The notes: generated from the sequence alone by a model not told the origin. A stretch of 64,000 nt of DNA from Mucilaginibacter sp. (GCF_025362475.1 NZ_JANYGH010000020.1:55427-119426), one strand, 5' to 3'. Counted from the first letter of the stretch, positions 44,550 to 54,446 are shown. Numbers and translations: made by a program.

Positions 44550-47003
44550 TTAAAAATTCAGGCTCAGTGATGCCATAAAATTGCGCGGCGCCTGCGGGAA
44601 ATAGTAATTATAATTTACCACATGCCCGCTCTCGATATCGGGATAGGTAGCACCGTTGGCCTCATACTTTTTGCTGAAAATATTATTAACCTGTAAACCC
44701 AAACCAATGTTTTTAACCGAGCTGATACTGAAATTATACCGCAGCCTTACATCACTTGTAAAATAGCTTTTAAGGTATCGGTTAACCGCGTAAGGGTTAC
44801 CCAGGTTATCGGGCGCTATGTTAAAGCCTGCCGGGTTTTGGTTCATGGTATTATCCAGGTATTGCTTGCTCACATATTTGCTGATGAAAGCAATCTCGCC
44901 GCCTTTAATAGGGCTATAGCTGATAATGCTTGCCCCGGTAAGCGATGGCGAATAGGCAATTGTTGTTGTTTTAAAAGTTTCTTCAACCAGTGTGCCATCA
45001 TCATAATTGGAGAAAAACTGGTGATAGTTTTTGATTTTGTTGGCGCTCCAGGTAGCGGTAAGTCCCCAGTTAAGCTGGCTGGTTATTCTTACCTTGCCAT
45101 CCAGTTCGACACCCGCACGGTAGCTGTTATCCACATTGGTACGAATCTGCGAACCTACATCATTCAGGGCTCCTGTTAATATCAACTGGTTTTTATACAG
45201 CATATAAAACGCGTTGATACCGCCGCTGAAAATTTTACCTACAGTACGGTAACCGGCTTCAAAATCTTTCAGGTTTTCGGCTTTAGGTCGCTTTTGCGGA
45301 GGTGAATTTACATAGTCATCCCGGTTTGGCTCATGGTTGCCTACAGCAAATGACGCGTACACATTGCTTTGTTCATTAAGCTGATAGGTGATACCCACTT
45401 TAGGGTTAAAGAAATTCAGCTCGGCGCTTTGCTGGGCATTTTGCAGGTTTCTGTCAATACCGTAAAAGTTGTAGTAAATATGGCGGTACTGCACATCGGC
45501 ATACAACAAAACATCATTTAAATGCCACTCGGCACGGCCAAAAATATTAAAGTCGTTCTTTTTAGCGTTGTCGCGGTAGTATTCGTAATTAGGACCGATA
45601 CCCGCGCTCTCTTTGGTATAAATGACGTTGCCATAATGTGCGCCCGAGTATTGGTTATAAGCGCCACCCAAAGTCATGTTCAGGTTGCTTTCTGGCTGAT
45701 ATTTTAACGCATAGGTAACGCCATAAAATTCATTATCCAGCCAGCGACGGCGGGCCAGATCGGTATTGTTGATGGTATCTGTACCAATGATAACCGGTTT
45801 TAAGCCATAATTGGCTACAGCATCCTGCTGGCGGTACTCCTCGTAATAGCCTTTGCCTTTGGTGTAGTGCAAAGCGCCGCTGAATGACAGCTTGCTGCTT
45901 ATTTTTTGATCATACAGTAACTGGTAATGGTTTTGCAGGTAATCATCAACCTGGTCTTTATAAAACGAGCCATCGGCCATTAAACCCAGTTCATTATAAG
46001 TGCGGTTATCAGATCGGGTGTTATCGCCTATCACATAATCGGCAATGCCGTTCCAGGCCTGGTAAGTACGCTCATGACCCGATATAACGTTGGCCCTGAT
46101 AGTGCTGTTTTTACCGTACCAGGCAGCGCTCAGGTAAAGTGATTTTAAATCGGACGTTGCCCTGTCAATATAGCCATTGGAGTGAATGCGCGACAAACGG
46201 CCATCTAAACTAAAATGCCCACCCAGTAAACCGGTGCCCGCATTAACAGTATTTTTGATAGAACCGTAAGAACCTGCCGATGTATTGATCTCAGCATAGG
46301 CGGTATCTCTGCGGGTGGTTGTTTGAATATTGATGCTACCTCCAAATGCGCCTGCGCCGTTGGTTGATGTACCAACACCGCGCTGTACCTGGATGTTATC
46401 AACAGACGAGGCCAGATCGGGCAGATCAATAAAGTATGATCCCTGGCTTTCTGCATCATTCAACGGAATTCCATTGATGGTAACGTTAACCCTTGTGGCA
46501 TCAGAACCACGGATGCGGATACCGGTATAGCCTATACCAGCGCCTGCATCAGAAGTAGTTACTACTGATGGAGTAAGGCTTAAGAGGTAAGGCAGATCCT
46601 GCCCAAAGTTATTTTTAGCCAGATCTTTTTTGCTGAGGTTGGTAAAAGCAGTAGGCGAGTTTTTAACCGCCCGGGTGGCGCTTATTGTCACCTCTTCGGC
46701 GGCAAACGTGTTGCTGTTGAGGGTTAAGTTGATAACTTCATTAGCACCTATAACGATATTTTTGCTAATAGTTTGATAGCCAATATAACTGGCGTTAAGC
46801 TGGTATTTACCGGCCTTAAGGTTGCTAAGTTGGTACTTGCCGGCTGCATCTGCAATAGCGCTGGCAGCAGGATTGGTAATGGTGACTGTTGCGCCGGGCA
46901 GGGCTTCGCCAGATTGGTTAGTGATTTTTCCGGATATGGAAAGTTGGGCCGATGCCAAAACGGGCAACAGCAATACGGCGATCGCCAGGTAGAAAAACTT
47001 CAA
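44550..47003 (-). CDS. TonB-dependent receptor, probably for thiamine or a precursor
   Basis: An 817-residue outer-membrane receptor: signal peptide to LASAQ, carboxypeptidase-regulatory-like domain (LSISGKITNQSGEALPGATV), plug (EVTISATRAVKNSPTAFTNLSKKDLA, then GIRIRGSDATRVNVTINGIPLNDAESQG) and barrel ending FMASLSLNF. The TPP riboswitch directly upstream on the same strand marks it as the outer-membrane thiamine transporter known by comparative genomics in Bacteroidota (OMR1 type). PnuC follows 102 bases downstream. Energy comes from TonB-ExbBD encoded elsewhere. Confidence 0.9.
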   Translation of the reverse strand: MKFFYLAIAVLLLPVLASAQLSISGKITNQSGEALPGATVTITNPAASAIADAAGKYQLSNLKAGKYQLNASYIGYQTISKNIVIGANEVINLTLNSNTFAAEEVTISATRAVKNSPTAFTNLSKKDLAKNNFGQDLPYLLSLTPSVVTTSDAGAGIGYTGIRIRGSDATRVNVTINGIPLNDAESQGSYFIDLPDLASSVDNIQVQRGVGTSTNGAGAFGGSINIQTTTRRDTAYAEINTSAGSYGSIKNTVNAGTGLLGGHFSLDGRLSRIHSNGYIDRATSDLKSLYLSAAWYGKNSTIRANVISGHERTYQAWNGIADYVIGDNTRSDNRTYNELGLMADGSFYKDQVDDYLQNHYQLLYDQKISSKLSFSGALHYTKGKGYYEEYRQQDAVANYGLKPVIIGTDTINNTDLARRRWLDNEFYGVTYALKYQPESNLNMTLGGAYNQYSGAHYGNVIYTKESAGIGPNYEYYRDNAKKNDFNIFGRAEWHLNDVLLYADVQYRHIYYNFYGIDRNLQNAQQSAELNFFNPKVGITYQLNEQSNVYASFAVGNHEPNRDDYVNSPPQKRPKAENLKDFEAGYRTVGKIFSGGINAFYMLYKNQLILTGALNDVGSQIRTNVDNSYRAGVELDGKVRITSQLNWGLTATWSANKIKNYHQFFSNYDDGTLVEETFKTTTIAYSPSLTGASIISYSPIKGGEIAFISKYVSKQYLDNTMNQNPAGFNIAPDNLGNPYAVNRYLKSYFTSDVRLRYNFSISSVKNIGLGLQVNNIFSKKYEANGATYPDIESGHVVNYNYYFPQAPRNFMASLSLNF

Positions 47004-47076
47004 AATGTGTAAAAACTTAAAATTAGTTAAACCATCTGCTCACCAGGGTACAATGGCAGTACTCTTAACATGTTAC

Positions 47077-47281
47077 CTCTCCCTACGCCGGCATTACCCG
47101 GATCAGGTGCGAGCGCCCCCCGCCCTCCTGAAGGGGGAGTAAATACGCCTAAAGTTTTTGCTTTAAGTTTTATTACTCCTCCTTTAGGGGGCTGGGGGGC
47201 TCTCTGGGTTTGATCTCAGCCTGTCTTTCAGTTTGGTAAAAACAATATGTTTTTGATTACACCAAAGCAAGGCACCCCTTG
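47077..47281 (-). promoter_or_regulatory. TPP riboswitch (THI element) with a long inserted hairpin
   Basis: On the minus strand the conserved pieces occur in order: AGGGGTGCC at about 47279, GGCTGAGATC near 47222, ACCC, then ACCTGATCCGGGTAATGCC and GGCGTAGGGA at about 47108-47080. Together they match the thiamine pyrophosphate aptamer. Between ACCC and ACCTGAT lies a GC-rich imperfect hairpin of about 90 bases, rich in C and G blocks, far longer than usual. The element ends about 75 bases before the TonB receptor ATG. It should repress the downstream genes when TPP is high. Confidence 0.93.
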
Positions 47282-47401
47282 AGAATTATTTCGCAAAGGT
47301 AGGGATTTAGTCCGAAAGTAAAAAAAGGTGGAAAGTATGCGAGAAAAGATGTATAAATTCCTGAGTAAAATGCCCAACTTTTGGACTTTCATTCTTCGGG
47401 A

Positions 47402-47433
47402 TTTTCGGACTTCCAACTAAAAACTTACTTTTG
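47402..47433 (+). promoter_or_regulatory. Promoter for aspS
   Basis: TACTTTTG at 47426-47433 fits TAnnTTTG; a TTTC at 47403-47406 about 19 bases earlier is one base off the TTTG -33 element. The start codon is 22 bases on. Confidence 0.55.
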
Positions 47434-47454
47434 CGAACTTTTATAAATATAGTT

Positions 47455-49200
47455 ATGCTTAGAACTCACACCTGCGGCGAATTAAATATCAGCAACTTAG
47501 GCCAATCGGTTACTTTGTGCGGATGGGTACAAAAATCGCGCGATTTGGGCGGTACCACGTTTATTGATATGCGTGACCGTTATGGTTTAACCCAACTGGT
47601 TTTCAATACAGATACAGATGCCACCCTGCGCGAAAAAAGCCGCGAGCTTGGTCGTGAGTTTGTGATCAAGGTTACCGGTAAGGTGCTTGAACGCTCCAAC
47701 AAAAACACAAAAATACCAACCGGCGAAATTGAAATTGCCGTTGAAGATATAGAGATACTAAACTCGGCTAAAACCCCGCCTTTCCAGATTGAGGATGATA
47801 CCGATGGTGGCGAGGAACTTAGGGCCAAATACCGCTATTTGGATTTGCGCCGTGCGCCAATACGCAACAACCTCATTCTGCGCCACAAAATGGCACAGGA
47901 GATTCGCAAATATTTAAGCGATCTTGAGTTTATTGAGGTAGAAACCCCGGTATTGATCAAATCGACACCAGAAGGTGCCCGCGATTTTGTGGTGCCAAGC
48001 CGCATGAACCCGGGCGAGTTTTATGCTTTGCCGCAATCACCACAAACATTTAAACAGTTACTGATGGTGAGCGGTTTTGACCGTTATTTCCAGATTGTGA
48101 AATGTTTCAGGGATGAGGATTTGAGGGCTGATCGCCAGCCGGAATTTACGCAGATTGACTGCGAGCTGTCTTTCATCACCCAGGAAGATATCCTGAATAT
48201 TTTTGAAGGCTTAACCCGCCACCTGTTTACTACAGTAAAAGGCATCGATCTGGGCGATTTTCCGCGCATGCAATATGCCGATGCTATGCGCCTGTACGGT
48301 TCTGATAAACCTGATGTGCGTTTTGGGATGGAGTTTGTGGAGCTGAATGATATTGTTCAGGGTAAAGGCTTTGGCGTTTTTGATAATGCCGAACTTGTTG
48401 TGGGTATTAACGCAAAAGGTTGCGCCCACTATACCCGTAAACAATTAGATGAAATAACCGAATGGTTAAAACGCCCGCAAATTGGCGTTACCGGCATGAT
48501 CTATTGCCGTTATAACGAAGATAGCACGCTAAAATCATCAGTTGATAAGTTTTACAGCGAAGATGAACTGACCAACTGGGCAGCGGCATTTGAAGCTGAA
48601 AAGGGCGACCTGATGCTGGTATTAGCCGGCCCTGCAGATAAAGTACGTAAGCAACTGAATGAGCTTCGCCTGGAGATGGGCAACCGCTTAGGTTTACGCG
48701 ATAAAAATAAATTTGCGCCGCTATGGGTGTTGGATTTTCCGTTACTGGAGTGGGACGAAGAAACCAGCCGTTACCATGCCATGCACCACCCGTTCACCTC
48801 GCCAAAACCAGAGGATATTGCCCTGCTTGATACCGATCCGGGAGCTGTGCGTGCAAACGCGTATGACCTGGTAATAAACGGTACCGAGGTTGGCGGCGGA
48901 TCTATTCGTATCCATGACCGTGCTACCCAGTCCCTGATGTTTAAGCACTTAGGTTTTTCTGCAGAAGAAGCGCAAAAGCAGTTTGGCTTTTTGATGGATG
49001 CCTTTGAATTTGGCGCACCTCCGCATGGTGGTTTGGCCCTTGGGTTTGATCGCCTGGTATCTATTTTCGCCGGTTTGGATTCTATTCGTGATGTAATCGC
49101 GTTCCCTAAAAACAATTCGGGCCGCGATGTGATGATCGATTCACCATCAACCATAGCTGATACGCAGATGAATGAACTTAAAATTAAAACAACGGTATAA
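47455..49200 (+). CDS. aspS: Aspartyl-tRNA synthetase
   Basis: A 581-residue class II synthetase that charges tRNA-Asp. N-terminal OB-fold anticodon domain ([26 protein letters not shown]), motif 2 [18 protein letters not shown], the bacterial GAD insert, and motif 3 [15 protein letters not shown] chose ATG 47455 ([10 protein letters not shown]), the normal family start; an in-frame ATG eight codons earlier would overlap the promoter region. Single gene, full length. Confidence 0.97.
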   Translation: MLRTHTCGELNISNLGQSVTLCGWVQKSRDLGGTTFIDMRDRYGLTQLVFNTDTDATLREKSRELGREFVIKVTGKVLERSNKNTKIPTGEIEIAVEDIEILNSAKTPPFQIEDDTDGGEELRAKYRYLDLRRAPIRNNLILRHKMAQEIRKYLSDLEFIEVETPVLIKSTPEGARDFVVPSRMNPGEFYALPQSPQTFKQLLMVSGFDRYFQIVKCFRDEDLRADRQPEFTQIDCELSFITQEDILNIFEGLTRHLFTTVKGIDLGDFPRMQYADAMRLYGSDKPDVRFGMEFVELNDIVQGKGFGVFDNAELVVGINAKGCAHYTRKQLDEITEWLKRPQIGVTGMIYCRYNEDSTLKSSVDKFYSEDELTNWAAAFEAEKGDLMLVLAGPADKVRKQLNELRLEMGNRLGLRDKNKFAPLWVLDFPLLEWDEETSRYHAMHHPFTSPKPEDIALLDTDPGAVRANAYDLVINGTEVGGGSIRIHDRATQSLMFKHLGFSAEEAQKQFGFLMDAFEFGAPPHGGLALGFDRLVSIFAGLDSIRDVIAFPKNNSGRDVMIDSPSTIADTQMNELKIKTTV

Positions 49201-49270
49201 ATAAGTTTTTTTGAATTGTAGCGTTTGTTGTGGTTAAAGCGTATTCAAATTAAACTGATCTTTATTTAAA

Positions 49271-49747
49271 ATGAAAAAAATTCTATTCTTATTTTTACTA
49301 CCGTTAGCTATTTTTTCTTCGTGCTCAAAAAACAGCGATGTTGTACCTTATGATGCTGCTAAACAGGCGGCCATTGATGATGCTACTATAAAAACCTATC
49401 TTACCGCTCATCCGGAAATTACCAATGTGAAGGATACTTTAGGTGTTTATTACCAGGTTATTACGCCGGGAACAGGCGTGTATCCTACAGATGCATCAAC
49501 AATTAATGTAAATTATACCGGCACACTGCTTGATGGCACCCAGTTTGACGCCAATACAAATTATTCCCAAACATTAGGAAATTTAATATTGGGATGGCGA
49601 ATAGTATTGCCACATGTAAGAACCGGGAGTAAGGTTTTAATGCTTATTCCATCAGTTTATGGCTATGGTAACTATGCAACCGGAAAAATACCTCCCAATT
49701 CTGTATTGTTATTTTCGGTTACGCTAATAGCGCCCAATAACCAATAA
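49271..49747 (+). CDS. FKBP-type peptidyl-prolyl isomerase lipoprotein, copy 1
   Basis: A 158-residue lipoprotein (lipobox IFSSC, Cys18) with one FKBP domain (about 60-157): YYQVITPGTGVYP, INVNYTGTLLDGTQFD and GYGNYATGKIPPNSVLLFSVTL. The conserved Trp-containing L-x-GW segment is present (LILGWRIVLPHV). It isomerises X-Pro bonds of exported proteins. It is followed, after its terminator, by a paralogue with the same layout. Confidence 0.9.
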   Translation: MKKILFLFLLPLAIFSSCSKNSDVVPYDAAKQAAIDDATIKTYLTAHPEITNVKDTLGVYYQVITPGTGVYPTDASTINVNYTGTLLDGTQFDANTNYSQTLGNLILGWRIVLPHVRTGSKVLMLIPSVYGYGNYATGKIPPNSVLLFSVTLIAPNNQ

Positions 49748-49767
49748 TATTTTAATTATTAAAAGAG

Positions 49768-49796
49768 GCCTGGAATTGTTAATTCCGGGCTTTTTT
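49768..49796 (+). terminator. Intrinsic terminator between the FKBP genes
   Basis: A 10-bp stem with one wobble (49768-49777 with 49781-49790), 3-base loop and six T. Confidence 0.85.
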
Positions 49797-49851
49797 AATT
49801 TGGTATATTTCCGATGTTTTAATACACCTAAAAAGGTTAGAGATTATTTGA

Positions 49852-50313
49852 ATGAAGAATTTATTGTTACTGCTATTTATTCCATCCATTGCAATAGCCT
49901 CCTGCTCTCGCGCACCGTCTGTTGATAAGGTAAAGCAAGCCAAAATCGATGATTCAATTATCCGCGTTTATCTTTCAAACAACCCTATGATCAAAGCGGT
50001 TAAAGATCCATCGGGGCTGTACTACCAGGTTGTTAAACAAGGTACGGGCACTTACCCCAACAGCAATTCAATGGTGACCGTAAATTACAAGGGTAAACTG
50101 ATCAATGGCGGGCCCTTTGATTCAGCTAACGGCTTTTCCAGTTCACTTGATGGATTAGTAAAGGGCTGGCAAATAGGTATCCCACATGTAAAAGCAGGTG
50201 GTAATATTTTGCTATTTGTTCCCTCGGCTTTGGGTTATGGTCCAAGTGGTGGCGGCCCTATACCCGCAAATGCAGTTTTGATATTTGATATCGACCTGGT
50301 TAGTTTTAAGTAA
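49852..50313 (+). CDS. FKBP-type peptidyl-prolyl isomerase lipoprotein, copy 2
   Basis: A 153-residue lipoprotein (lipobox IASC, Cys18) with the same order of parts as the gene before it: a linker with KVKQAKIDDSIIRVYLSNNP, then an FKBP domain (YYQVVKQGTGTYP, VNYKGKLINGGPFD, VKGWQIGIPHVKAGG, GYGPSGGGPIPANAVLIFDIDL). The two proteins differ at many positions, so the duplication is not recent. Confidence 0.9.
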   Translation: MKNLLLLLFIPSIAIASCSRAPSVDKVKQAKIDDSIIRVYLSNNPMIKAVKDPSGLYYQVVKQGTGTYPNSNSMVTVNYKGKLINGGPFDSANGFSSSLDGLVKGWQIGIPHVKAGGNILLFVPSALGYGPSGGGPIPANAVLIFDIDLVSFK

Positions 50314-50425
50314 ACTATCAAAATTGGCCCGCCGGGGAGGGTTGGAACAGTGCCTGAAATATGCTTACGCATGTGTTAGTACATTCAAAGTATTGTTCTT
50401 ATATTAACTGTTCCAAAAACTCCTT

Positions 50426-51733
50426 ATGAAAACAAAATCGATCTTGTTTTTTTTATTGTTTGCAGTACAGGCATTTGCACAAAATGCTGCCCGCATAACA
50501 CAGGTTAGTAACAAGGCCGATGCCCTAAAAGACCAGGTAATTGCCTGGCGGCGCGATTTTCATGAGCATCCCGAACTGGGTAACCACGAGATACGCACAT
50601 CGGCTATAATTGCTAAACATTTGCAGTCGCTGGGTATCGAGGTGCAAACAGGCATAGCCACAACGGGGGTAGTTGGCATTTTAAAGGGAGGTAAACCCGG
50701 CCCTGTAGTTGCCTTGCGTGCCGATATGGACGGGTTGCCTGTAATTGAACGCACAGATGTACCTTTTGCATCGAAAGTAAAAACTACCTATAATGGGCAG
50801 GAGGTTGGCGTTATGCATGCCTGCGGTCATGATTCGCACATGGCCATTTTAATGGGTGTGGCACAGGTGCTTTCAACTATGAAAAGCGAACTGCATGGTA
50901 CCGTTAAATTTATTTTTCAGCCCGCCGAAGAAGGGGTTGAACCCGGTCAAAAAGGCGGTGCGGAGGAAATGGTGAAAGAGGGTGTACTTGAAAATCCTAA
51001 GGTTGATGTGATTTTTGGTTTGCATATCAACTCACAAACCGAGGTTGGCAAGATCACCTATCGCCCGGGCGGAACAATGGCCGGGGTTAACGATATGCAG
51101 ATCATTGTAAAAGGACGATCGGCACATGGAGCCTACCCGTGGTCGAGCATTGACCCTATAGTGGTTGCTGCCGAGATCATCAATAACCTGCAAACTATTG
51201 TGAGCCGAAACATTAACGTTACCGAAAATCCGGCGGTTGTAACTATTGGTGCTATAAAAGCGGGAAATCGCTCAAACATTATACCCGAGAGGGTGGAGAT
51301 GCTGGGCACCCTGCGCTCATTTACCGCGGCCGACGAAAAGCTATTAGTTGAGCGTGTTACACAAATAGCTACTAAAACTGCCGAAGCCCAGGGGGCAACC
51401 GCCGAAGTGAAGATCCCTTACAGTAATCATTACCCGGTTACTTATAACAACCCGGAGCTTACCCAAAAAATGCTGCCCAGTTTGCAAAAAACGGCAGGGG
51501 CCGAAAATGTACTATTGCGCCCGCCGGTAACCGGGGCCGAGGATTTTAGCTTTTACCAGGAAAAAGTACCGGGACTGTTTATCTTTTTAGGCGGAATGCC
51601 TAAAGGGCATAATCCGCTTACAGCGCCATCACATCACACACCAGATTTTTATATTGATGAAAGTGGTTTTACTTTAGGTGTTAAGGCCTTGTGTAATTTA
51701 ACGTTAGATTATATGGCATCCAAAGGGAAGTGA
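50426..51733 (+). CDS. Exported M20-family amidohydrolase
   Basis: A 435-residue dimetal hydrolase of the hippurate hydrolase / N-acyl amino acid amidohydrolase group (M20D), with a signal peptide (to QAFAQ). Metal ligands: MHACGHDSHM (Cys133, His135), FQPAEEG (Glu168/Glu169), GLHI, and the C-terminal PSHHTPDFYID His. The dimerisation lid starts near GVNDMQIIVKGRSAHGAYP. It removes acyl groups from amino acids or peptides in the periplasm. It heads a run of six closely spaced plus-strand genes up to 54761. Confidence 0.92.
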   Translation: MKTKSILFFLLFAVQAFAQNAARITQVSNKADALKDQVIAWRRDFHEHPELGNHEIRTSAIIAKHLQSLGIEVQTGIATTGVVGILKGGKPGPVVALRADMDGLPVIERTDVPFASKVKTTYNGQEVGVMHACGHDSHMAILMGVAQVLSTMKSELHGTVKFIFQPAEEGVEPGQKGGAEEMVKEGVLENPKVDVIFGLHINSQTEVGKITYRPGGTMAGVNDMQIIVKGRSAHGAYPWSSIDPIVVAAEIINNLQTIVSRNINVTENPAVVTIGAIKAGNRSNIIPERVEMLGTLRSFTAADEKLLVERVTQIATKTAEAQGATAEVKIPYSNHYPVTYNNPELTQKMLPSLQKTAGAENVLLRPPVTGAEDFSFYQEKVPGLFIFLGGMPKGHNPLTAPSHHTPDFYIDESGFTLGVKALCNLTLDYMASKGK

Positions 51734-51737
51734 TATA

Positions 51738-52322
51738 ATGAAGTATTTTATAGGATTGTTGGTATTGCTGGGCTTTGGCTGTAAGCAAGCCGATAATCAA
51801 AACAGGACTGGTAAGAAACGCGATGGCACAATGCTATTGTTATCAAACCAAACAGAATGTTTGGATTGGGAGAGCATTAAATTGAACGGAACTATTCCTA
51901 TGCTATCAGACTTCAAACAAACGGTAAAAGAGTTGGGTAAACCGGATAGTATCGTCCCGTCAAAAAACAGGAACATAAGTACATCTTTTTTTAACAAGCA
52001 AAAGTGGAATTATTGTTATTTTAGAGGTCTGGAATTTGAACAATCAAACGATAGATTGGCTTTTCGGAGTGTTGATTTTAGAATAAACACTGCCCTTTTT
52101 TTAAAGAGTGACAAGATCAGATTGGGTTATGCAACAACACTGGCCAATTTTAAAAAGGTTTTCCCCAAAGCTGGCAGCAATGAGCTTGATCATACCGCGA
52201 TGGATGAATACATAGCGATAGATATAAATGCTGCTAAGGACGGAAAGGATGATCAATGGATGTTGACATTTAGTGCAAATGGTAATAATTTGCTTAAAAT
52301 TGAATACTGGATTGCGGATTGA
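51738..52322 (+). CDS. Lipoprotein of unknown function
   Basis: A 194-residue lipoprotein (lipobox LGFGC, Cys15) beginning 4 bases after the amidohydrolase stop, so it is almost surely co-transcribed. The body (LPMLSDFKQTVKELGKPDSIVPS and LGYATTLANFKKVFPKAGSN) has no domain I recognise. Confidence 0.75.
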   Translation: MKYFIGLLVLLGFGCKQADNQNRTGKKRDGTMLLLSNQTECLDWESIKLNGTIPMLSDFKQTVKELGKPDSIVPSKNRNISTSFFNKQKWNYCYFRGLEFEQSNDRLAFRSVDFRINTALFLKSDKIRLGYATTLANFKKVFPKAGSNELDHTAMDEYIAIDINAAKDGKDDQWMLTFSANGNNLLKIEYWIAD

Positions 52323-52373
52323 TGTTTAACTTTATAAACTCAATTGCGAGAAGAATGGGCTATATTAACTGAT

Positions 52374-52883
52374 ATGATGAGGAAGAGCATATTTACTATG
52401 GTGCGTGTGGGCCTGTTATTGATTTTGATAACCGGGCAAAAAGCCATGGCGGCAGGTGTGAACCTTGCCGATACCGTTAAAAAACTAAACCCCGAAGTTC
52501 TGCAATCCGTTAATACGGTGTTAAAAGCATGTTATACTTTTGATATTGATAAAGTTACCGATATGTACGCGCCAAACGCAGTTGTTACGGATGAGCAACA
52601 ACCTTTTTCGTGGAATGGCCAGTTGGCTGGTGTGCAGTGGGTAAACTCGGTTCAAAAGGCTGTTCGGGAATTTAAAATAAAGGATTTTACAGTTATCGTT
52701 AAACGGATCAAGATTTTTAGGCAAACAGAGGAGTTAGCCTATTTAATTGTCCCGGTTGAATATACGGGCACAGTAAACGGCGACCCATTTAATGAAGAGG
52801 GCGCATTTTCTTTCGTGTTTCGTATTGTAAGTGGTAAATGGCTCATCAAGAGCCAGGCCTGGGTACCCAAGAATGGCCTGTGA
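52374..52883 (+). CDS. Exported SnoaL/NTF2-like protein
   Basis: About 169 residues. I chose ATG 52374 because a signal peptide follows (RKSIFTMVRVGLLLILITGQKAMA). The mature part has the NTF2-like pattern: LKACYTFDIDKVTDMYAPNAVVTDEQQPFSWNG, then FKIKDFTVIVKRIKIFRQTEELAYLIVPVEYTG and SGKWLIKSQAWVPK. No catalytic residues are certain. Fifty-one bases after the lipoprotein gene. Confidence 0.78.
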   Translation: MMRKSIFTMVRVGLLLILITGQKAMAAGVNLADTVKKLNPEVLQSVNTVLKACYTFDIDKVTDMYAPNAVVTDEQQPFSWNGQLAGVQWVNSVQKAVREFKIKDFTVIVKRIKIFRQTEELAYLIVPVEYTGTVNGDPFNEEGAFSFVFRIVSGKWLIKSQAWVPKNGL

Positions 52884-52907
52884 TCTATTTAAACATCAAC
52901 TACTTAT

Positions 52908-53573
52908 ATGGAGCCTGTACTTATATTGTTTAAAAGGTTTAATGATTTAGCCCTTGCCAATGCCCTTACTGCGGTATTGGATGAGCACCGTATTGAATAT
53001 ACCATTGAAGAAATAGGCACATCATTTGATCCCGCTTTCAGGCGAAATGAGCTATTAAGCGAGTTTTCTGTAAAAATAAAAGCCGAAGATTTTGAAACGG
53101 TGAATCAGCTGCTGAAGGATAGCGAAATTGAAAATATCAACAACGCGGATCATGATCATTATTTGTACGGTTTTACAGATGAGGAATTGATGGATATACT
53201 TGCAAAAGCCGATGAATGGAGCGCTTTTGACTACCTGCTGGCCCGTAAAATACTTACAGAACGTAGGGTTACCATCAATGAAAAAATGTTAACCGACCTG
53301 AAAGCCGACCGCCTTGAAGAACTAAAGGCACCCGAACCATCGCAAAAAACATGGATAATTGTGGGCTACCTATTTGCCCTGGCCGGCGGCATATTGGGCA
53401 TTTTTATAGGCTGGCACCTGGCAACCTACAAAAAAACATTACCTGATGGTGAACGGGTATATGGTTATAATGAAAACGACAGGCAGCAAGGCAAATGGAT
53501 TTTTTATATTGCTATCGCGATTTTTGTGATTAGTATTATTTATAAAATAGCGCCGGTATTTACGGAAAATTAA
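52908..53573 (+). CDS. DUF2007-like protein with two C-terminal membrane spans
   Basis: A 221-residue protein. The N-terminal part (LILFKRFNDLALANALTAVLDEHRIEYTIEE, then SEFSVKIKAEDFETVNQLL) fits the putative signal-transducing domain DUF2007. It is followed by a helical linker and two spans (WIIVGYLFALAGGILGIFIGW and WIFYIAIAIFVISIIYKI). The start is 24 bases after the preceding gene. Confidence 0.75.
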   Translation: MEPVLILFKRFNDLALANALTAVLDEHRIEYTIEEIGTSFDPAFRRNELLSEFSVKIKAEDFETVNQLLKDSEIENINNADHDHYLYGFTDEELMDILAKADEWSAFDYLLARKILTERRVTINEKMLTDLKADRLEELKAPEPSQKTWIIVGYLFALAGGILGIFIGWHLATYKKTLPDGERVYGYNENDRQQGKWIFYIAIAIFVISIIYKIAPVFTEN

Positions 53574-53580
53574 CGGCCAC

Positions 53581-54444
53581 ATGAAAAGAAAGATACTACT
53601 ATTATGTGCGTTAACGATTTATGCGATAGCAGCAGCAGCCCAACAAAAAGACATTTCCAGGGTAACTGATAGTATAGTTAATGAGGGCAAGGCTCTTTTT
53701 CGCTCTGAATGGGCTTCATGGTATGGAACAGATATATTTTTAGAAAAATGTAAAGATAAGCGTGACCAGGTTGGCGGCTATTTATCCTATGAAACTCAAA
53801 ATGGTTTAGCAAATGTATTTTTCTCAAAAGGGGAAAAGCCAGCTGTATTGGGCACAACTTTGTTTGGTAATGATTTTAATGAAAACAACTACAAGTTTGA
53901 TACTGTAGTTCGAAAGTTCAGTGAAATAGAGCAGGAATTATACAACATGAGGCAAGTCGCCATTAAGCGGGTTAATACTGATACTACATTTAAATATTAT
54001 AAAAATACAAGCCTAAATCCTGTACCCATAATTATAAAAGGTGTTAAAAAGGTGTATGTTTTAACTGGTACGCATGAGCAGGGAGTGGTTGTTTTTGGTA
54101 ATGATTATCTTATAAGCTTTGACAATGACGAGGTTGTAAGTGTGAATAAATTGCACAAAAATATTATTCCGGCTTACTTTACTAATGTCCCTGCCGATAG
54201 CATTAAGAAGGAAGTTTCTTCAATGCATTCACATTTGCCCCAAACCGGTGATTTTATTACGGCAACAGATATTTGCACCTTAATGCTTTATGAAAAGCTA
54301 ACCACCTGGCAGCAGTATTATGTTATATCGGAAAAATATGTATCTATATGGGATTGCAAAAAAAATGATCTTTTTGTAATGACAAGGGAAGCGTGGAAAA
54401 GAATCGCTGACGATCAGACTATCAGGCATCCAAAAAAACAATAA
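53581..54444 (+). CDS. Exported protein of unknown function
   Basis: A 287-residue protein with a signal peptide (KRKILLLCALTIYAIAAAAQ). The gene starts 7 bases after the one before and ends 2 bases before the next start. Segments such as EGKALFRSEWASWYGTDIFLEK and GVVVFGNDYLISFDNDEVVSVNKLH do not match a family I know; small exported Bacteroidota hypotheticals of this type occur. Confidence 0.7.
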   Translation: MKRKILLLCALTIYAIAAAAQQKDISRVTDSIVNEGKALFRSEWASWYGTDIFLEKCKDKRDQVGGYLSYETQNGLANVFFSKGEKPAVLGTTLFGNDFNENNYKFDTVVRKFSEIEQELYNMRQVAIKRVNTDTTFKYYKNTSLNPVPIIIKGVKKVYVLTGTHEQGVVVFGNDYLISFDNDEVVSVNKLHKNIIPAYFTNVPADSIKKEVSSMHSHLPQTGDFITATDICTLMLYEKLTTWQQYYVISEKYVSIWDCKKNDLFVMTREAWKRIADDQTIRHPKKQ

Positions 54445-54446
54445 AC

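Noticed and set aside
48771..49154. A 127-codon minus-strand frame inside aspS
   Set aside because: Antisense shadow of a highly conserved gene.
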